Source: Actinotalea soli
GTDB lineage: Bacteria; Actinomycetota; Actinomycetes; Actinomycetales; Cellulomonadaceae
Length of the DNA stretch: 64,000 nt
Assembly: GCF_017565425.1 (NCBI RefSeq)
Contig: NZ_JAGEMK010000007.1
Location: forward strand, 1 to 64,000
Reading direction: 5' to 3'
The notes beneath the pieces were generated by a model. It saw only the letters and a program-made list of their open reading frames with translations. It was not told where the DNA came from and did not search any database. The position numbers were made by a program, and so were the translations under genes. Of this stretch, positions 63,507 to 64,000 are shown one piece after another. Every line of letters starts with the position of its first letter. Within the stretch, counting starts at the first letter, position 1.

Positions 63507-64000
63507 CTAGCCCTGCTGACCGAACGCGTCGAGGGAGATCGTCGTCGTCCCCGGGCTGCCGAAGCGCTCGGCCTGACGCCGTCGCACCCACGGCGCGACC
63601 TCCGAGGCCGGCATGGGCCGGGCGACGTGGAAGCCCTGGAGGACGTCGACCCCCATGGGCAGCAGCTCGGCCGCGGCCGCCTGGTCCTCGACGCCCTCGG
63701 CGACCAGGCGCAGCCCGAAGGCGCGGGCCATCTGGGCCGTGGTCTGCACGATCATGCGGCTGCGCTCGTCGGTGGCCACCGGGGTGATGAAGGAGCGGTC
63801 CATCTTGATCTCCTGGACGGGCAGGTCCCGCAGGTAGGACAACGACGAGAACCCGGTCCCGTAGTCGTCGATCGCCACCTGCACCCCGTGGCGCCGTAGC
63901 TCGAGCAGGGCCTCGCGCGCGCGCTCCGGCTCGGCCAGGAACGAGTCCTCGGTGACCTCGACCATGAGTCGGTCGGCGGGGAAGGTGGCGTCGTCGAGGG
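63507..64000 (-). CDS. EAL-domain protein, C-terminal part (cut by window end)
   Basis: Open reading frame continues past 64000. The visible 164 residues hold the second half of an EAL domain: FPADRLMVEVTEDSFL, IDDYGTGFSSLSYLRDLP, EIKMDRSFI, AEGVEDQ and LQGFHVARPMP. All these catalytic and metal residues are intact, so c-di-GMP phosphodiesterase activity is likely, provided that the missing EAL and Asn motifs are present. Ends in a short tail after the domain. It is convergent with the SpeD-like/acyltransferase unit. Confidence 0.88.
   Translation of the reverse strand, partial: LDDATFPADRLMVEVTEDSFLAEPERAREALLELRRHGVQVAIDDYGTGFSSLSYLRDLPVQEIKMDRSFITPVATDERSRMIVQTTAQMARAFGLRLVAEGVEDQAAAAELLPMGVDVLQGFHVARPMPASEVAPWVRRRQAERFGSPGTTTISLDAFGQQG

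Overview
This is a high-GC (by eye roughly 70-75%) stretch of a Gram-positive actinobacterium. The supporting signs are many GTG starts, 4-base ATGA/GTGA gene overlaps, sugar ABC transporters without their own ATPase, DUF6480-type and mycothiol-era DinB-type small proteins, and a large polysaccharide-degrading repertoire. A Micrococcales plant-polymer degrader (Cellulomonas/Sanguibacter/Oerskovia-like) fits best, but that placement is inference. No tRNA, rRNA, CRISPR array, IS element or phage gene was seen.

Layout. 1-4.5 kb: the tail of a cellobiose-type uptake operon (two permeases, GH1 beta-glucosidase, LacI regulator). 4.6-5.8 kb: a VIT-family metal transporter and a small unknown protein. 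5.9-12.3 kb: an arabino-oligosaccharide operon (binding protein, two permeases, GH127 beta-L-arabinofuranosidase) with a divergent LacI regulator and a readable promoter/operator. 12.3-19.7 kb: a double alpha/beta-hydrolase, an EAL c-di-GMP phosphodiesterase with a dead GGDEF, a FetB-like permease, a K+ channel and a phospholipase D. 19.9-34.4 kb: an exopolysaccharide locus with a priming phosphoglycosyl transferase, four glycosyltransferases, Wzy-, Wzz- and Wzx-type proteins, and two paralogous beta-helix proteins either side of a phosphoribosyltransferase-HAD fusion. 34.5-46.6 kb: mixed housekeeping genes (thioredoxin-like DUF255 protein, MFS, TetR, FGGY kinase, diguanylate cyclase, flavin oxidoreductase pair, DinB, RDD). 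46.7-62.2 kb: an N-acetylglucosamine/chitobiose locus (GH20, ROK regulator, binding protein, two permeases, ROK kinase, NagB; NagA further on), interrupted by an esterase, a second EAL protein and the 5-oxoprolinase genes pxpBC and pxpA. 62.4-64 kb: a two-gene unit of a SpeD-like protein and an autoinducer-synthase-like acyltransferase, then a partial EAL gene cut by the window end.

How it fits together: three oligosaccharide import systems each sit beside the intracellular glycosidase or amino-sugar enzymes that use their cargo, and each has a LacI or ROK regulator. Four c-di-GMP proteins lie around an exopolysaccharide locus, a common pairing. Strong hairpins follow the binding-protein genes, probably setting a high binding-protein to permease ratio.

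The most unusual items are the SpeD-like/acyltransferase pair at 62.4-63.5 kb, the beta-helix/PRTase-HAD group at 30.3-34.4 kb with its almost identical 291-bp internal duplication, a 123-bp palindromic element at 21.5 kb, a possible pseudoknot covering a permease ribosome binding site at 9.6 kb, and two gene remnants (an L,D-transpeptidase tail and an amino-acid ABC ATPase tail).
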